A DNA stretch of 64,000 nt from Caldimonas brevitalea (lineage in GTDB: Bacteria > Pseudomonadota > Gammaproteobacteria > Burkholderiales > Burkholderiaceae_C), in contig NZ_CP011371.1 of the NCBI RefSeq assembly GCF_001017435.1, positions 682,001 to 746,000 of the forward strand, read 5' to 3'. Both the position numbers and the translations under genes were made by a program. Position 1 is the stretch's first letter, and each line of letters starts with the position of its first letter. Below the pieces are notes generated by a model that worked only from the letters and a program-made list of their open reading frames with translations, ran no database searches and was not told the DNA's origin. Positions 62,260 through 64,000 of the stretch are shown here, piece after piece.

Positions 62260-63567
62260 ATGACCAAGACGTCCTCCCCCTGGGTGCGCACTGCGGTGGC
62301 ACTGGCACTGGCCAGCGCGGTCGGCGGCGCCGGCGCCTCCGGCCTGGTGTTCGGCACGCAGAGCGCGAGCAACATGGGGGTCGCCAACGCCGGCGCCGCA
62401 GCCGTGTTCGACGCTTCGACCATTTTCACCAACCCCGCCGGCCTGACGCGGTTGAAGGGCACGCAGGTGTCGGGCGCGCTGAACCTGGTGTTCCCCGACG
62501 GCAGCTTCACCGACAGCGGCTCGACCACCGGCACCGGCCGGCCCATCCAGGGTGAGACCAAGGCCGAGTTCAGCAGCTCGGTGATCGTGCCGCACGCCTA
62601 TGCCAGTCACGAGCTGCAGCCGGGCCTGGTCGCCGGCATCGGCCTGTTCGTGCCCTACGGCTCGGCGACCGAATACGACGACAACTGGACCGGCCGCTAC
62701 CACTCGACTGAAAGCGAGCTGAAAAGCGTCAACCTCAACCCCTCGATCGCCTGGAAGGCGAACGAGCAATGGTCGGTCGGTGGCGGCATCAGCCTGCAGT
62801 ACGTCAAGGGCCGCATCAGCAAGGCGATCGACTTCGGCAGCCAGATCGGCGGGCCTGCAGCCGCCAACCCTGCCTTCGATGGCAACGTCACCGTCACCGG
62901 CGACGACTGGGGCTTCGGCTTCAACCTGGGCGTGATGTTCGAGCCGACGCCCGACACCCGCATCGGCGCGGCCTACCGATCGAAGATCAAGCACAAGGTG
63001 ACCGGCGACGCCGACTTCACGCTGCCGCAGGCGCTGGCCAGCAACCCGGCGGTGGCGGCGCGCTTCGCCGACACCGACGCGCGACTGGACCTGACCATGC
63101 CCGAGTCGCTGACCGTGCATGCCTTCCACCAGATCGACGCGCGCTGGGCCATCATGGGCGACATCACCCACACCCGCCACTCGCGCCTCCAGGAACTGCG
63201 CATCAAGCTGCGCGGCAACAACGACTCGGTCGTGCCGACCGACTGGAAGGACGCCACCCGCTACAGCATCGGCGCCACCTACAAGTACAACGAAGCCCTC
63301 ACGCTGCGTGCCGGTCTGGCCTACGACGAGTCGCCCGAAGACGACCAGAACCGCATTGCCAACATCCCCGACAACGATCGCACCTGGATCGCCGGTGGCG
63401 CGTCTTATGCCTTCGACGCCAACCGCACGCTGGACGTCGCGCTGGCCTACGTGAAGCTGAAGGACAGCTCGATCGCGCAGCAGGACGTGGCGAGCAAGGC
63501 GGTCGTGCGCGGCAACTACGACGTTCATTCCTACGTGTTGGGCCTGCAGTACAACCAGCGCTTCTGA
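62260..63567 (+). CDS. OmpP1/FadL-family outer-membrane transporter
   Basis: 435 residues from ATG 62260. Signal peptide ends near GGAGASG. The mature N-terminus carries the FadL hatch-type motif SASNMGVANAGAAAVFDAST with TNPAGLTRL. Later segments show GLFVPYGSATEYDDNWTGRY, LNPSIAWKANEQWSVGGGIS and alternating strands to the terminal Phe. It probably imports long-chain fatty acids or other hydrophobic compounds. Confidence 0.95.
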   Translation: MTKTSSPWVRTAVALALASAVGGAGASGLVFGTQSASNMGVANAGAAAVFDASTIFTNPAGLTRLKGTQVSGALNLVFPDGSFTDSGSTTGTGRPIQGETKAEFSSSVIVPHAYASHELQPGLVAGIGLFVPYGSATEYDDNWTGRYHSTESELKSVNLNPSIAWKANEQWSVGGGISLQYVKGRISKAIDFGSQIGGPAAANPAFDGNVTVTGDDWGFGFNLGVMFEPTPDTRIGAAYRSKIKHKVTGDADFTLPQALASNPAVAARFADTDARLDLTMPESLTVHAFHQIDARWAIMGDITHTRHSRLQELRIKLRGNNDSVVPTDWKDATRYSIGATYKYNEALTLRAGLAYDESPEDDQNRIANIPDNDRTWIAGGASYAFDANRTLDVALAYVKLKDSSIAQQDVASKAVVRGNYDVHSYVLGLQYNQRF

Positions 63568-63578
63568 GCTGAGTTGAA

Positions 63579-63608
63579 AGCCGGGGGCAGTGAAGGCTGC
63601 CCCCGGCT
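63579..63608. terminator. Hairpin between convergent genes
   Basis: AGCCGGGGGCAG pairs perfectly with CTGCCCCCGGCT around TGAAGG (12-bp stem), between the FadL gene and the gene ending at 63616. No T run on either side; it probably works as a bidirectional end signal. Confidence 0.6.
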
Positions 63609-63615
63609 GCTCACG

Positions 63616-64000
63616 TCACGGCCGTGCGGCCAACCGGCGGGCCGGCGCCTCGGTGTCGGCCAGCAACTGGTCGAGTACGTTGCGCGTGATGCGCTCCACC
63701 CGCGCATCCTGCCCGCTTGCCAGCACCTGTGCCCAGTCGGTGGTGCCCACGGTGAACACCGTGCCGCCGGGCGAGAACACGCCCATCGTGGCCGCATGTA
63801 CGCCCTCGCGTGCCGCAAGGCCTTCCCGGGGCGGCAATTCCTGCCACTCGGGCCCGAGCGGCGCAGCGGCCAGCAACTGGAAGCCGGGCGGCGTGCCGGT
63901 CCGGTGGGCGTCCTCGGCCAACACCGCGACGCCGGTCTCCGGGTCGATGTGCGACAGCGGCGCGCCGTCGCATTCATAGCCGACCAGCGGTGGCGCGGTG
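63616..64000 (-). CDS. N,N-dimethylformamidase large-subunit-like protein, C-terminal fragment
   Basis: The last about 128 residues of a gene that enters from the right edge. The segments VGYECDGAPLSHIDP and TMGVFSPGGTVFTVGTTDWA, then ERITRNVLDQLLAD, match the C-terminal region of DMFase-beta-like proteins. Catalytic residues lie upstream, outside the window, so activity cannot be judged. Stop codon at 63616. Confidence 0.75.
   Translation of the reverse strand, partial: TAPPLVGYECDGAPLSHIDPETGVAVLAEDAHRTGTPPGFQLLAAAPLGPEWQELPPREGLAAREGVHAATMGVFSPGGTVFTVGTTDWAQVLASGQDARVERITRNVLDQLLADTEAPARRLAARP

Overview
The window is GC-rich DNA from a betaproteobacterium, most likely a Burkholderiales member. 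The evidence is a bo3-type quinol oxidase operon followed by SURF1 and a RegB/RegA redox pair, a Gram-negative porin, a FadL-type protein and IS3/IS630 elements. The genus cannot be fixed from this sequence alone.

Layout. 1-4515: a CHRD-domain lipoprotein cut by the window edge, an isoprenylcysteine-methyltransferase-like membrane protein, and a LysR gene divergent from an SDR and an exported alpha/beta hydrolase. 4591-9817: an RNA-repair and RNA-surveillance island on the minus strand. In transcript order it holds a tRNA-Gly-like gene, a structured element with long terminal inverted repeats, a tRNA-Phe-like gene, a tRNA with anticodon CCG, rtcB (RNA ligase), an HNH nuclease, a Ro60/TROVE protein, three tandem Y-RNA-like genes and a strong terminator. 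The last Y RNA carries a circularly permuted tRNA mimic. 10051-12290: an insertion-sequence graveyard (ATPase fragment, split IS630 transposase, IS3 remnant, and a nearly intact IS407-like element with TTAA target duplications).

12751-28017: a polyketide cluster. One 2839-residue protein has the domain order KS-AT-DH-MT-ER-KR-ACP-TE, as in fungal highly reducing iterative synthases, and its thioesterase has Cys where Ser is usual. It is followed closely by a flavin-dependent-halogenase-like enzyme, a hotdog thioesterase, an SDR, two alpha/beta hydrolases and an MFS transporter. The likely product is a methylated, reduced and possibly halogenated polyketide.

28361-37199: a membrane protein divergent from a TetR regulator, DAHP synthase, a DUF2238 membrane protein, a 1243-residue polymorphic-toxin-like protein (annexin-like repeats, ParB-like region, C-terminal JAMM motif), an ArsR/SRPBCC pair and a small membrane protein. 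37308-45755: an MHS-type transporter divergent from cyoABCD-SURF1-regBA, with a perfect FNR/ANR-like palindrome between them. 45795-64000: phospholipase C, WrbA, DUF1289, a fluoroacetate-dehalogenase homologue with nearly the full known catalytic set, a porin, a three-domain GH5 lipoprotein, a fatty-acyl-reductase-like protein, DUF2855 divergent from a TetR gene, a PAS-GGDEF cyclase, a metallophosphoesterase, a FadL-type porin and the end of a dimethylformamidase-like gene. No CRISPR array, rRNA gene or replication origin was seen.
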